From contig NZ_JABBAL010000030.1 in the NCBI RefSeq assembly GCF_018607995.1, forward strand, positions 62,001 to 126,000: a stretch of DNA of 64,000 nt. The letters are read 5' to 3'. The position numbers and the translations under genes are program-made. Within the stretch, counting starts at the first letter, position 1. Each line of letters starts with the position of its first letter. Positions 1-7,496 of the stretch are shown here, piece after piece. The DNA is from Planktotalea sp. GTDB lineage: Bacteria > Pseudomonadota > Alphaproteobacteria > Rhodobacterales > Rhodobacteraceae. The notes under the pieces were generated by a model that saw only the letters and a list, made by a program, of their open reading frames with translations, did no database searches and was not told the DNA's origin.

Positions 1-60
1 GAGAAATCGGCAATGCACGGTCACGCTGCGCGTGAGGCAGTTTAAAAAAAGCTCATCACA

Positions 61-573
61 ATGTAAAAGAGCACATTTTTATTAGGTTTTGCCGCCTTGA
101 GCCTGTCAGGGTGCAGCCTATTTAGCAATCGCCCCCCAGTTCCCGTGGTGCGTGAAGGCTTCGTTATCAAATAGGCACCGGTGCAACAGGACGACATGAC
201 AGCCTTTTTGCCAGAGGGCGATATAATCTATTTATCAGGCTCCATTAACGAAGATACAGCTGCGGGCTTTGCTGCAGTACATGATGCCAATCCGAAAGCG
301 AACCTTTTGGTGCCCCTTAAAGCAAATGGTCCCGCAGGCAGCGCTGCTACGATGGGCTTTGGCCGCGCTGTGTGGGAAGCGAGGTTTAGCACCCAACTAT
401 GGAAGGAAAGTGTGATTAGTGGCCGCGCGGTTGACGCCTTTCTGGGCGGCACGCAACGCACGATGGAAGAGGACGTCGTGATTGCTGTGGCGCGTGGTGC
501 GGACATCAAGGCGCACAAAGGATTTGCCATGGAAATGACAGGCGGTGATGGATATGCGCGTTTTGCGGATTAA
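61..573 (+). pseudogene. Broken lipoprotein gene, ClpP-like (COG3904-type) periplasmic protein
   Basis: One reading frame runs from the ATG at 61 to the stop at 571-573 but is cut by TAA at codon 2 (64-66) and by TAG at 172-174. The first part encodes a hydrophobic segment ending in a lipobox (LSGC, Cys codon 112-114), typical of an outer-membrane lipoprotein. The second part (from about 181) has the pattern of ClpP-like periplasmic proteins: GDIIYLSGSI, a degenerate glycine-rich stretch (GPAGSAATMGFGRAV) and AFLGGTQRTM. The usual nucleophile region is not recognisable. The likely ancestral codons are AAA and CAG, one substitution away in each case. The frame stays open past the stop from 574 to 705, but nothing known is seen there. 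The family assignment comes from remembered motif spacing and is moderate; the broken state is seen directly. Confidence 0.6.
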
Positions 574-719
574 TTTGGTGGCTGCCGTCGTCCTTGGGCG
601 ATGACAATCTCTGAGATTGGCGCTATGGGAATTTGTGAGTGCGAATGCGGGCAACGTATTGGCTGCGATTTAACGGGCTTTCCTTTGCTTGAGGGAGAGC
701 AAAGGTAAGGGTTCTTTAC

Positions 720-1457
720 ATGTTCGATTTGACGGGAAAATGCGCGCTGATCACAGGCGCTTCTGGTGGTATCGGCGCGGATATAGCGCGTGGTTTGCAC
801 GCTGCAGGCGCAACTGTTGGCTTATCTGGCACACGTGTCGCGCCGCTTGAGGCGTTGGCCGCGGAGCTTGATGCGCGCGCGCATGTCTTGCCGTGCAATC
901 TTTCTGACATGGAGGCTGTCGTGGCATTACCAAAGCAAGCGATTGAAGTGATGGGCCGCGTTGACATCTTGGTGAACAACGCAGGTATAACGCGTGACAA
1001 TCTGTTTATGCGGATGTCTGACGAGGAATGGCAGTCTGTGCTAGACGTGAACCTTACAGCGACGATGAAGCTGTGCAAAGGTGTGATGCGCGGCATGATG
1101 AAGGCGCGATGGGGGCGTATTGTGAATGTCTCCTCCATAGTTGGGGCCACGGGCAATCCTGGCCAAGCAAACTATGCAGCGTCCAAAGCGGGCATAATTG
1201 CGATGGGTAAATCGCTGGCTTATGAGGTCGCATCGCGCGGGATCACCGTAAATGCCATTGCGCCGGGCTTCATTGAGACCGCGATGACCGACAAGCTAGC
1301 CGATGATCAAAAGGCCGGAATTCTGGGGCAGGTGCCTGCAGGGCGGATGGGTACACCGAATGAGATTGCCGCGGCTGTGATCTATCTTTCAAGCGTTGAG
1401 GCGTCTTATGTGACGGGTGCAACGCTGCATGTGAACGGCGGAATGGCGATGCTTTAA
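720..1457 (+). CDS. fabG: 3-oxoacyl-[acyl-carrier-protein] reductase FabG
   Basis: NADPH-dependent reductase of the fatty acid elongation cycle (cytosol), reducing 3-oxoacyl-ACP to 3-hydroxyacyl-ACP. At 245 residues it is full length for this short-chain dehydrogenase. Visible motifs are the cofactor loop TGASGGIG (residues 12-19), NNAG (86-89) and the catalytic set Asn111, Ser139, Tyr152 and Lys156. The C-terminal VTGATLHVNGGMAML is typical of FabG. It is followed by acpP after about 190 bases, the usual FabG-AcpP order. fabD, often the gene before fabG in related genomes, is not present in the 700 bases upstream. Confidence 0.97.
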   Translation: MFDLTGKCALITGASGGIGADIARGLHAAGATVGLSGTRVAPLEALAAELDARAHVLPCNLSDMEAVVALPKQAIEVMGRVDILVNNAGITRDNLFMRMSDEEWQSVLDVNLTATMKLCKGVMRGMMKARWGRIVNVSSIVGATGNPGQANYAASKAGIIAMGKSLAYEVASRGITVNAIAPGFIETAMTDKLADDQKAGILGQVPAGRMGTPNEIAAAVIYLSSVEASYVTGATLHVNGGMAML

Positions 1458-1649
1458 AGCGTGACGTGAAGTCTGGCGATTCCGTTTGCCTTATGCGTCG
1501 CGTGTGTTATAGGCGGCGCACCATTGGCCTTGGGATTGATTTTCCAAGGTGTTCCGCAAGGACCAAAAGCTGCCCAATCGGGCAATATCAAGTGCCCCTC
1601 TGGGGACAGGCACCAAAGGGCAGTATGCCCAAGATATAAGGATTTCGAG

Positions 1650-1883
1650 ATGAGCGACGTTGCAGATCGTGTTAAAAAGATCGTAGTTGAGCACCTTGGT
1701 GTGGAAGAAGACAAAGTTGTTGAGGGTGCATCCTTTATCGACGATTTGGGCGCAGACAGCCTCGACACAGTTGAGCTGGTAATGGCGTTCGAAGAAGAGT
1801 TCGGCATCGAGATCCCTGATGACGCAGCTGAGAACATCCAGTCCTTCGGTGACGCGGTAAAGTTCATCTCTGAAGCAGCATAA
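1650..1883 (+). CDS. acpP: Acyl carrier protein
   Basis: 77-residue acidic four-helix carrier protein that holds growing acyl chains as thioesters. The phosphopantetheine attachment site is Ser37 in the GADSLDTVE motif. The ATG at 1650 is chosen over upstream in-frame starts because it gives the standard [11 protein letters not shown]-terminus and is preceded by an AAGGA-type ribosome binding site at about 1638-1642. It is co-oriented with fabG. A terminator follows at once, and fabF, the normal downstream partner, is displaced by an inserted gene on the other strand. Confidence 0.97.
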   Translation: MSDVADRVKKIVVEHLGVEEDKVVEGASFIDDLGADSLDTVELVMAFEEEFGIEIPDDAAENIQSFGDAVKFISEAA

Positions 1884-1904
1884 GTTCGCTTAGATTAAGT
1901 TTTG

Positions 1905-1937
1905 AAACGCCTCTTGCTGATAAGCAGGGGGCGTTTT
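1905..1937 (+). terminator. Intrinsic terminator after acpP
   Basis: An inverted repeat AAACGCC ... GGCGTTT, with further pairing of CTTGCT to AGCAG inside, is followed by a T-rich stretch. It lies between the convergent acpP and hydroxyproline-family genes. Confidence 0.7.
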
Positions 1938-1942
1938 GCGTT

Positions 1943-2989
1943 TCATCCCCAGATATCGCCGACTGTGAAGCCTGTCTGGAACGGATCGGAGGGATCAAGC
2001 GTATATTGGCTGATACCAGTAATCCACGCGCGTCCTGAGAGCGTTGGAACTATCGCCTCGTATTTCCCAATTTTTGTGGTTTCAACGATTTTGCCAGTGA
2101 AAGTCGTGCCAAGTGGTCCTGCATTTACGTAGTTTTCATTTATCGCCAGTAGTCCCTTGGCATAAAGCACCGCCATTTTGGCGCATGTGCCTGTACCACA
2201 TGGCGAGCGATCTAATGTGCCTGTAACTTTGCCTTGAATGTAGGGCCCCGTTGAGACCGAAATCGCACTGCGGCCTTGAGTGCTAGAATTAGTGGGATCT
2301 GCTGTGAGTGCACTGATCGTTGGTCCTTTGATATCTGGGTTTTCTGGATGGGTGACAGGAAACTGTTCGAGGCTGGCATGACGCATTGCTTCGCAAGCTT
2401 TGACAATATTAGCGCCGTTTTCAGCGATAGGATCTATATTGAATTGTTTCGCGTCTGCAAGTACGAAGAACATACCACCCCAGGCGATATCAACTTGGAT
2501 CGTGCCGTAATCGGGAACATCGAGCGGAACGTCTATGTGGGCGGCAAAGCCAGGGACATTTAAAAACTCGACACGCTCAACATTGCCGTCTTTACAGGCT
2601 GCGGTGACATCGATGAGACCAGCGGGAGATTCAAGGCTCAGTTTGGTTATGGGTTCTTTCATCTCGATGATGCCTGTTTCGAGTAAAACGGTCGTCACAC
2701 AGATTATGTTGGAACCAGACATCGGCGGATATTCGGTTTGCTCCATGATGATAAAGCCGGCGTCAGCAGTCGGATTGCAAGGTTCAACAAGTACATTGCA
2801 GCAAAGCGCAGGATTGCCACGAGGTTCTTGCAACATAAGCGTGCGAATGGCGTCGTGATGTGTTTGCATGTATTGCATTTTCGCAAAGACGGTATCGCCG
2901 ATCAGACGTGGCATACCGCCAGTGATGACGCGACCACCTTCGCCTTCCGCATGGACGTCAACTGCGGTGATCATTCGATTTGTGCGCAT
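1943..2989 (-). CDS. Proline racemase superfamily protein, Ser-Cys type (hydroxyproline epimerase/dehydratase-like)
   Basis: 348-residue member of the proline racemase superfamily. True racemases and 4-hydroxyproline epimerases use two Cys residues. Here the first active-site position reads PPMSGSN with Ser91 in place of Cys, while the second Cys is kept (Cys264 in DRSPCGTGTCA). Such Ser-Cys members are known as trans-3-hydroxyproline dehydratases or as enzymes with mixed epimerase/dehydratase activity, so the exact reaction cannot be fixed from sequence. It sits alone on the minus strand between acpP and fabF, with no hydroxyproline transporter or oxidase beside it. The start at 2989 follows an AGGCA-like site; an internal Met6 is an alternative. 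Confidence 0.85.
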   Translation of the reverse strand: MRTNRMITAVDVHAEGEGGRVITGGMPRLIGDTVFAKMQYMQTHHDAIRTLMLQEPRGNPALCCNVLVEPCNPTADAGFIIMEQTEYPPMSGSNIICVTTVLLETGIIEMKEPITKLSLESPAGLIDVTAACKDGNVERVEFLNVPGFAAHIDVPLDVPDYGTIQVDIAWGGMFFVLADAKQFNIDPIAENGANIVKACEAMRHASLEQFPVTHPENPDIKGPTISALTADPTNSSTQGRSAISVSTGPYIQGKVTGTLDRSPCGTGTCAKMAVLYAKGLLAINENYVNAGPLGTTFTGKIVETTKIGKYEAIVPTLSGRAWITGISQYTLDPSDPFQTGFTVGDIWG

Positions 2990-3157
2990 CAGAAAGTGCC
3001 TCTGCTTTCGAAGAATAGTTTAGCAAAGGTTTATGCAGAAAATTAGCATTTGCAATGAAAGCTTGAGTTTGCAGGCAAAGTCATGCGGCTCTTGCCCCCA
3101 ACCTCCAAGGCGAGGTAAGTGTGCGTTTAACAAACACAACATAAAGAGGGCAGTCTT

Positions 3158-4417
3158 ATGCGCCGAGTAGTTGTTACAGGTCTTGGTTTGGTCACTCCGC
3201 TTGCGTGCGGTGTTGAAGAAACATGGAGCCGCATTTTGGACGGTAAGTCTGGTGCCGGGCTTATCACGCGCTTTGACGCAGAGCGGGTCACCACGAAATA
3301 TGCCTGCGAAGTTCCTCTGGGGAATGGCGCCGAAGGCACGTTTAATGCAGATGACTGGATGGCACCAAAAGAGCGTCGTAAGGTCGATGATTTCATTCTC
3401 TATGGCATTGCAGCGGCTGAGCAAGCGGTTCAGGACGCAGGTTGGACGCCTGAGGATGAAGACAGCAAGCTTCGCACCGGTGTGATGATCGGTTCTGGCA
3501 TTGGTGGTCTAAACTCAATCGCTGAAACAGCGGTTTTGATCCACGAACGCGGTCCTCGTCGCGTGTCGCCCTTCTTTATTCCCGGTGCTTTGATCAACTT
3601 GATTTCTGGCCAAGTCGGTATTCGTTATGGCTTTAAGGGTCCTAACCACGCGGTTGTGACGGCTTGTTCAACTGGTGCGCATGCGATTGGCGATGCGGCG
3701 CGGTTGATTATGACCTCTGATGCAGATGTCATGATCGCAGGTGGTGCGGAAGCGTCTATTTCCGAGATTGGCATCGCGGGTTTCAATGCGTGTAAGGCGC
3801 TTAGCACAAAGCGCGAAGTCGATCCCACCAAAGCGAGCCGTCCTTACGATTCAGACCGTGATGGTTTTGTTATGGGCGAAGGTGCCGGCGTTGTTGTGTT
3901 GGAAGAGTATGAGCATGCCAAAGCGCGCGGCGCGAAGATCTACGCGGAAGTAATTGGCTATGGTTTGTCGGGTGATGCGTATCACATAACCGCACCGTCT
4001 GAGACTGGTGAAGGTGGTGAGCGTTCAATGCGCGCAGCACTTAATAAAGCTGGTTTGGAGCCAAAAGATATCGATTATATCAACGCACACGGCACATCGA
4101 CGATGGCTGATACCATCGAATTGGGAGCTGTGGAGCGGATGATGGGAGAGCATGCGAGTTCTGTCACAATGTCTTCGACAAAGTCGATGACGGGTCATTT
4201 ACTGGGCGCAGCTGGCGCAATTGAAGCGATCTTCTCGATCCTTGCAATTCGCGATCAAGTTGCGCCACCGACGATAAACTTGGATAATCCAGCTGTTGAG
4301 ACGGCCGTGGACCTGGCACCGAATGCACCTGTGAAGCGCGAAATCAACGTGGCGTTGAGCAATTCGTTTGGATTTGGCGGCACGAACGCGAGTGTGTTGT
4401 TCGGAAAGGTCAACTAA
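3158..4417 (+). CDS. fabF: 3-oxoacyl-ACP synthase II FabF
   Basis: Condensing enzyme (KAS II) that adds two-carbon units from malonyl-ACP to acyl-ACP. Full length at 419 residues. The nucleophile is Cys170 (VTACSTGAH), with His311 (NAHGTST), Lys342 and His347 (TGHLLGAAG). The start ATG at 3158 is preceded by AGAGGGCAG. It is followed one base later by mltG, the order usual in roseobacters. It has lost contact with acpP because of the gene at 1943-2989, so it must have its own promoter in 3000-3150; no clear consensus was found there. Confidence 0.97.
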   Translation: MRRVVVTGLGLVTPLACGVEETWSRILDGKSGAGLITRFDAERVTTKYACEVPLGNGAEGTFNADDWMAPKERRKVDDFILYGIAAAEQAVQDAGWTPEDEDSKLRTGVMIGSGIGGLNSIAETAVLIHERGPRRVSPFFIPGALINLISGQVGIRYGFKGPNHAVVTACSTGAHAIGDAARLIMTSDADVMIAGGAEASISEIGIAGFNACKALSTKREVDPTKASRPYDSDRDGFVMGEGAGVVVLEEYEHAKARGAKIYAEVIGYGLSGDAYHITAPSETGEGGERSMRAALNKAGLEPKDIDYINAHGTSTMADTIELGAVERMMGEHASSVTMSSTKSMTGHLLGAAGAIEAIFSILAIRDQVAPPTINLDNPAVETAVDLAPNAPVKREINVALSNSFGFGGTNASVLFGKVN

Positions 4418-4418
4418 T

Positions 4419-5573
4419 ATGTGGCGGCACATTGCGTCTAACGCGGTGACATTTCTCATCGTGGCGCTTTTTCTTTTGGGTGGTGCTATTCTTTGGGGGC
4501 AGGGTCAGTACAAAAATGCTGGTCCTTTGGAGCAAGCTATTTGCCTGAAAGTAGATCGTGGAACGACCATGAGCAGGGTCAGTGACGATCTTGGCCTGCA
4601 AGGAGCGATTTCCAGCCCTGCAGTGTTTCGCATTGGTGCGGATTATGAAGACAAAACCACCAAGTTGAAGGCAGGTAGTTTTCTGGTGCCCGAGAATGCG
4701 TCGATGGAAGAGATCGTCAGCATTGTCACGCGAGGTGGGGCGAGCTCGTGCGGTACGGAAGTGGTGTATCGTATTGGTGTAACGCGGGCGACCGTGCAAG
4801 TGCGTCAGCTTGATCCAAGCACCAATCGTTTTATAGAGATGACCAGTTTCAATCCCGTTGAGGATGCTATCCCTGAGGAGTATTCCCGTGTGCGCGGTGA
4901 GGCTGACACGCGCTATCGGATCGCTTTGGCCGAAGGTGTGACCAGCTGGCAGGTGATTGAAAAGTTGAAATCAGTTGATCTTTTAAGTGGTGAGGTTGCT
5001 GAGGTACCAGCGGAAGGCATGCTTGCGCCGGATAGTTATGAGGTGAGCGTGGACGATACGCGCACGGAATTGGTGCAGCGGATGTTGGATGCACAACAGA
5101 AACGCATTGCTGATGTGTGGGCCGAGCGGCGCGAAGATGTACCACTGAAAACACCTGAAGAGATGCTGACGCTTGCCTCGATCATCGAGAAAGAGACGGG
5201 GATTGCGGAGGAACGTCGGCAGGTAGCCTCTGTGTTTACCAATCGTTTGAATCAAGGGATTAAGTTACAAACAGACCCGACAGTGATTTACGGTGTTACG
5301 CGCGGTAGGGGTTTGCTTGGCCGTGGTTTGCGGCGCAGTGAGTTGCGCAAGGATACGCCTTGGAATACCTATGTGATCGATGGTTTGCCACCGACTCCGA
5401 TTGCCAATCCAGGATTGGCAAGTTTGCGGGCCGCGGTTGATCCTGACGAAACACCCTTCATCTTCTTTGTGGCCGACGGCACGGGTGGGCATGCGTTTGC
5501 TGAAACGCTTGCAGAGCATAACGCAAATGTTGCCAAGTGGCGCAAGATAGAAGCGGATCGTGCTGATAACTAA
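4419..5573 (+). CDS. mltG: Endolytic murein transglycosylase MltG
   Basis: Inner-membrane lytic transglycosylase that cuts nascent peptidoglycan glycan strands and so sets their length. The start at 4419 gives one N-terminal membrane anchor (residues about 8-27), then a LysM-like region and the YceG/MltG domain. The catalytic Glu is Glu257 in LASIIEKETG, and the family signatures LQTDPTVIYG and NTYVIDGLPPTPIANPG are present. At 384 residues the length is normal. The ATG follows the fabF stop by one base and uses a GGAAAGG site inside the fabF end, so the two genes form one transcription unit. Confidence 0.95.
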   Translation: MWRHIASNAVTFLIVALFLLGGAILWGQGQYKNAGPLEQAICLKVDRGTTMSRVSDDLGLQGAISSPAVFRIGADYEDKTTKLKAGSFLVPENASMEEIVSIVTRGGASSCGTEVVYRIGVTRATVQVRQLDPSTNRFIEMTSFNPVEDAIPEEYSRVRGEADTRYRIALAEGVTSWQVIEKLKSVDLLSGEVAEVPAEGMLAPDSYEVSVDDTRTELVQRMLDAQQKRIADVWAERREDVPLKTPEEMLTLASIIEKETGIAEERRQVASVFTNRLNQGIKLQTDPTVIYGVTRGRGLLGRGLRRSELRKDTPWNTYVIDGLPPTPIANPGLASLRAAVDPDETPFIFFVADGTGGHAFAETLAEHNANVAKWRKIEADRADN

Positions 5574-5614
5574 AGCGGCTGGGGAGCAGGAATTGCCCCC
5601 GTCCTCGATGAAGA

Positions 5615-5644
5615 CTCCTCCGAGGTATTTTAAGACCAGAGAAG
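5615..5644 (+). repeat. Rhodobacterales-type CCTCCG/TATTTT intergenic element, copy 1
   Basis: The segment CTCCTCCGAGGTATTTTAAG, followed by ACCAGAGAAG, lies 40 bases after mltG. A diverged copy, in the same orientation, lies after cysE at 7465-7495. Short elements of this form (CCTCCGnnGG, T-run, then GCAAGA-type tail) are remembered as common just downstream of genes in this order; the function is not known to me. Confidence 0.4.
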
Positions 5645-5779
5645 CGGGTAAGATTGAGAGACTGATTTTAAAATTCATCAATAATAATAAATGGTTGGAG
5701 TGATTTGATAATCTGGTTTTGCTTGATTTTGAGAATGGAAACTCCTATAAGTTGTGACATGCGAAGAGAAGTGGTGAGC

Positions 5780-5811
5780 CGGCCTTGAGGTTTTACTCGG
5801 GGCCGTTTTTC
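5780..5811 (+). terminator. Intrinsic terminator between mltG and the GTA remnant
   Basis: The stem CGGCCTTGAG / CTCGGGGCCG (10 pairs including two G-T) with a 6-base loop is followed by TTTTTC. It would stop read-through from fabF-mltG into the terminase genes. Confidence 0.8.
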
Positions 5812-5855
5812 ATTTTATCACGTGCGGAGGAAACTCGCATGAGGAGTAACTATGT

Positions 5856-6203
5856 ATGACACAAAAACCTCAACGCGTGTCAGCTCAGGAGCTAACTGAG
5901 TTACAAATGTCAGCTAAAGCGCAACTGGTAGGCGCCATCGCGGCGCTCAACCAGCTATCGTTGAGGGTTGATGCAGGGACATTGGGACCTAAATCTGAAG
6001 CGATCAAAGTGTTTGGGAACATTCGGGACTGGTTGAAAATTGCTCATGAGATGGAGTTGCGTCTTGAAAAATATGAACAAGAAAGAGATGGCAGAGAACG
6101 TGGTACTGGAAGCGCCCTCGATTTGGCTGAGGCCCGCACTACAATCGGGGGCCGATTGGTTCGCCTGCGCAGATCGGGATGTCCGGGATGTTTTTCTAAA
6201 TGA
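5856..6203 (+). CDS. Gene transfer agent small terminase-like protein (orfg1 homologue)
   Basis: 115-residue protein resembling the first gene of the Rhodobacter capsulatus-type gene transfer agent cluster, a small terminase. An N-terminal helical region is followed by a coiled, charged stretch (MELRLEKYEQERDGRER) and the C-terminal signature LDLAEARTTIGGRLVRLRR, which matches the LDLxxARxxIGxRLxRLRR pattern I recall for this family. The start ATG at 5856 follows GAGGAGTAAC. The next gene, the large terminase, begins in an overlapping frame and is broken after about 75 codons, so this protein has no partner here and is probably a relic even though its frame is open. Recognition rests on family memory without alignment. 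Confidence 0.65.
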   Translation: MTQKPQRVSAQELTELQMSAKAQLVGAIAALNQLSLRVDAGTLGPKSEAIKVFGNIRDWLKIAHEMELRLEKYEQERDGRERGTGSALDLAEARTTIGGRLVRLRRSGCPGCFSK

Positions 6204-6297
6204 GTTGGAAGAGGGGGAGTTGTTGGCTCTCCCTTTTCGTTTTGAATTCTGGGCGATGGAGCATCAATTGCCACCAAGTGGTGATTGGCGTTCTTAG
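6073..6297 (+). pseudogene. N-terminal fragment of GTA large terminase (orfg2)
   Basis: The frame encodes the beginning of the phage-type large terminase of the gene transfer agent: LLALPFRFEFWAMEHQLPP followed by SGDWRS. In intact homologues this leads through a conserved Trp into the ATPase Walker A region (WVxxGGRGAGKTRAG). Here the Trp codon is TAG (6295-6297). Two valines follow, and then all similarity ends. The ATPase and nuclease domains and the roughly dozen capsid and tail genes that should follow are absent; cysE begins 285 bases later. The frame stays open from 6298 to 6504 and encodes nothing I recognise. The true start is uncertain (6040 or 6073) because it overlaps orfg1. Confidence 0.75.
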
Positions 6298-6582
6298 GTT
6301 GTCGAACTGACGGGTCACGCCCATCCCTTTTACGGGGGTGGGCCTATCGCCAGTCTCGCCTTACGAATGCACCTACCAGAGATGTCGACGCATCTTACCC
6401 ATGAGACCTTGATGGCCTTATGCGTTGCGTTTCATGAAAATCACCGGTTTGCTGTATCACACTATCAACGCCTAGCCTTTTGTGATCCATCAATCATTTC
6501 TGTTTGAGGGATCACCCATTTGCATTTGTCCTGTACACAGCATTTGTTGTAAGGATAGCGCAAAGCAAGAGGAGCTTTCGCG

Positions 6583-7395
6583 ATGGAGCAAGTCGATTCA
6601 CCCCTTCGAAGTATCGATCCGGTTTGGGATCGTATCTCGCATGAAGCCGCTGACGCGGTGCAGGCTGAACCGTTGATGGGTGGGCTGCTGCACGCATGTG
6701 TTTTGCACCACAATAGCCTAGAGAAGGCCTTGTCGTATCGGTTTTCGGCCAAGCTTCACTCGAACGAGATGAGCCAGATCATCTTGCGTGACATTGCGGA
6801 TGAGGCCTATGCACGAGATCCCAGTATTGTTGAAGCGGCACGCGCGGATTTAATGGCGATTTTTGAACGCGATCCGGCGTGCCATCGTTTGTTGCAGCCT
6901 TTGGTGTTCTTCAAAGGCTTCCAAGCGATCCAAGCCTTTCGTATCGCCAATTGGCTTTGGCGAACAGGTCGCAAAGATCTTTCTTATTTTGTGCAAATGC
7001 GCGTATCTGAGATTTTTGGTGTGGACATCCATCCCGCCGCGCATGTCGGTAAGGGCATTATGATTGATCACGCCCATTCAATCGTGATTGGCGAGACGGC
7101 GGTTGTGGGTGACAACGTCTCGATGCTGCATTCTGTAACGCTAGGCGGCACAGGCAAAGAAGAGGAAGATCGCCATCCCAAAATTGGCGACGGTGTGTTG
7201 ATAGGTGCCGGCGCGAAAGTGTTAGGCAATATCAAGGTCGGTCATTGCAGCCGGATTGCGGCTGGATCTGTGGTACTCGCCGAAGTGCCGGCATGTAAAA
7301 CGGTTGCAGGCGTGCCCGCGAAAATAGTTGGCGAGGCAGGGTGCGATCAGCCATCCGTGTCGATGCACCAGATCATCAACTCTGCGCCCAAGTAA
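6583..7395 (+). CDS. cysE: Serine O-acetyltransferase CysE
   Basis: Makes O-acetylserine from serine and acetyl-CoA, the first step of cysteine synthesis. The 270-residue protein has the N-terminal helical domain (residues 10-150) and the left-handed beta-helix of hexapeptide repeats with the signatures GVDIHPAAHVGKGIMIDHA and GETAVVGDNVSMLHSVTLGG. The C-terminal tail ends with SMHQIINSAPK, somewhat unlike the usual feedback-inhibition tail. The ATG follows AGAGGAGC. In relatives I recall cysE flanking the gene transfer agent cluster, so its presence here marks the far edge of the deleted GTA block. Confidence 0.95.
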   Translation: MEQVDSPLRSIDPVWDRISHEAADAVQAEPLMGGLLHACVLHHNSLEKALSYRFSAKLHSNEMSQIILRDIADEAYARDPSIVEAARADLMAIFERDPACHRLLQPLVFFKGFQAIQAFRIANWLWRTGRKDLSYFVQMRVSEIFGVDIHPAAHVGKGIMIDHAHSIVIGETAVVGDNVSMLHSVTLGGTGKEEEDRHPKIGDGVLIGAGAKVLGNIKVGHCSRIAAGSVVLAEVPACKTVAGVPAKIVGEAGCDQPSVSMHQIINSAPK

Positions 7396-7438
7396 CACTT
7401 GTTGCAAAAGCCTGATGCCTGTGCGGCAGACAGATTTA

Positions 7439-7482
7439 GCCTGACCTAAAGAGGTCAGGCGGTGCCTCCGGTGGGAGTTTTT
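7439..7482 (+). terminator. Terminator between convergent cysE and pdhC
   Basis: A perfect stem GCCTGACCT / AGGTCAGGC (loop AAAG, 7439-7460) is followed by a second small stem CTCC / GGAG and TTTTT. It could serve both genes. Confidence 0.7.
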
Positions 7483-7495
7483 AGGCAAGATGGAG
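7465..7495 (+). repeat. Rhodobacterales-type CCTCCG/TTTTT intergenic element, copy 2
   Basis: CCTCCGGTGGGAGTTTTTAG followed by GCAAGATGGAG, the same layout as the element at 5615-5644 (GC-rich mini-stem, T-run, purine-rich tail). It overlaps the cysE terminator region. Confidence 0.4.
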
Positions 7496-7496
7496 T

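Noticed and set aside
1..45. Possible C-terminal end of an upstream gene (14 codons to TAA at 43-45)
   Set aside because: Too short to identify and no family signature.
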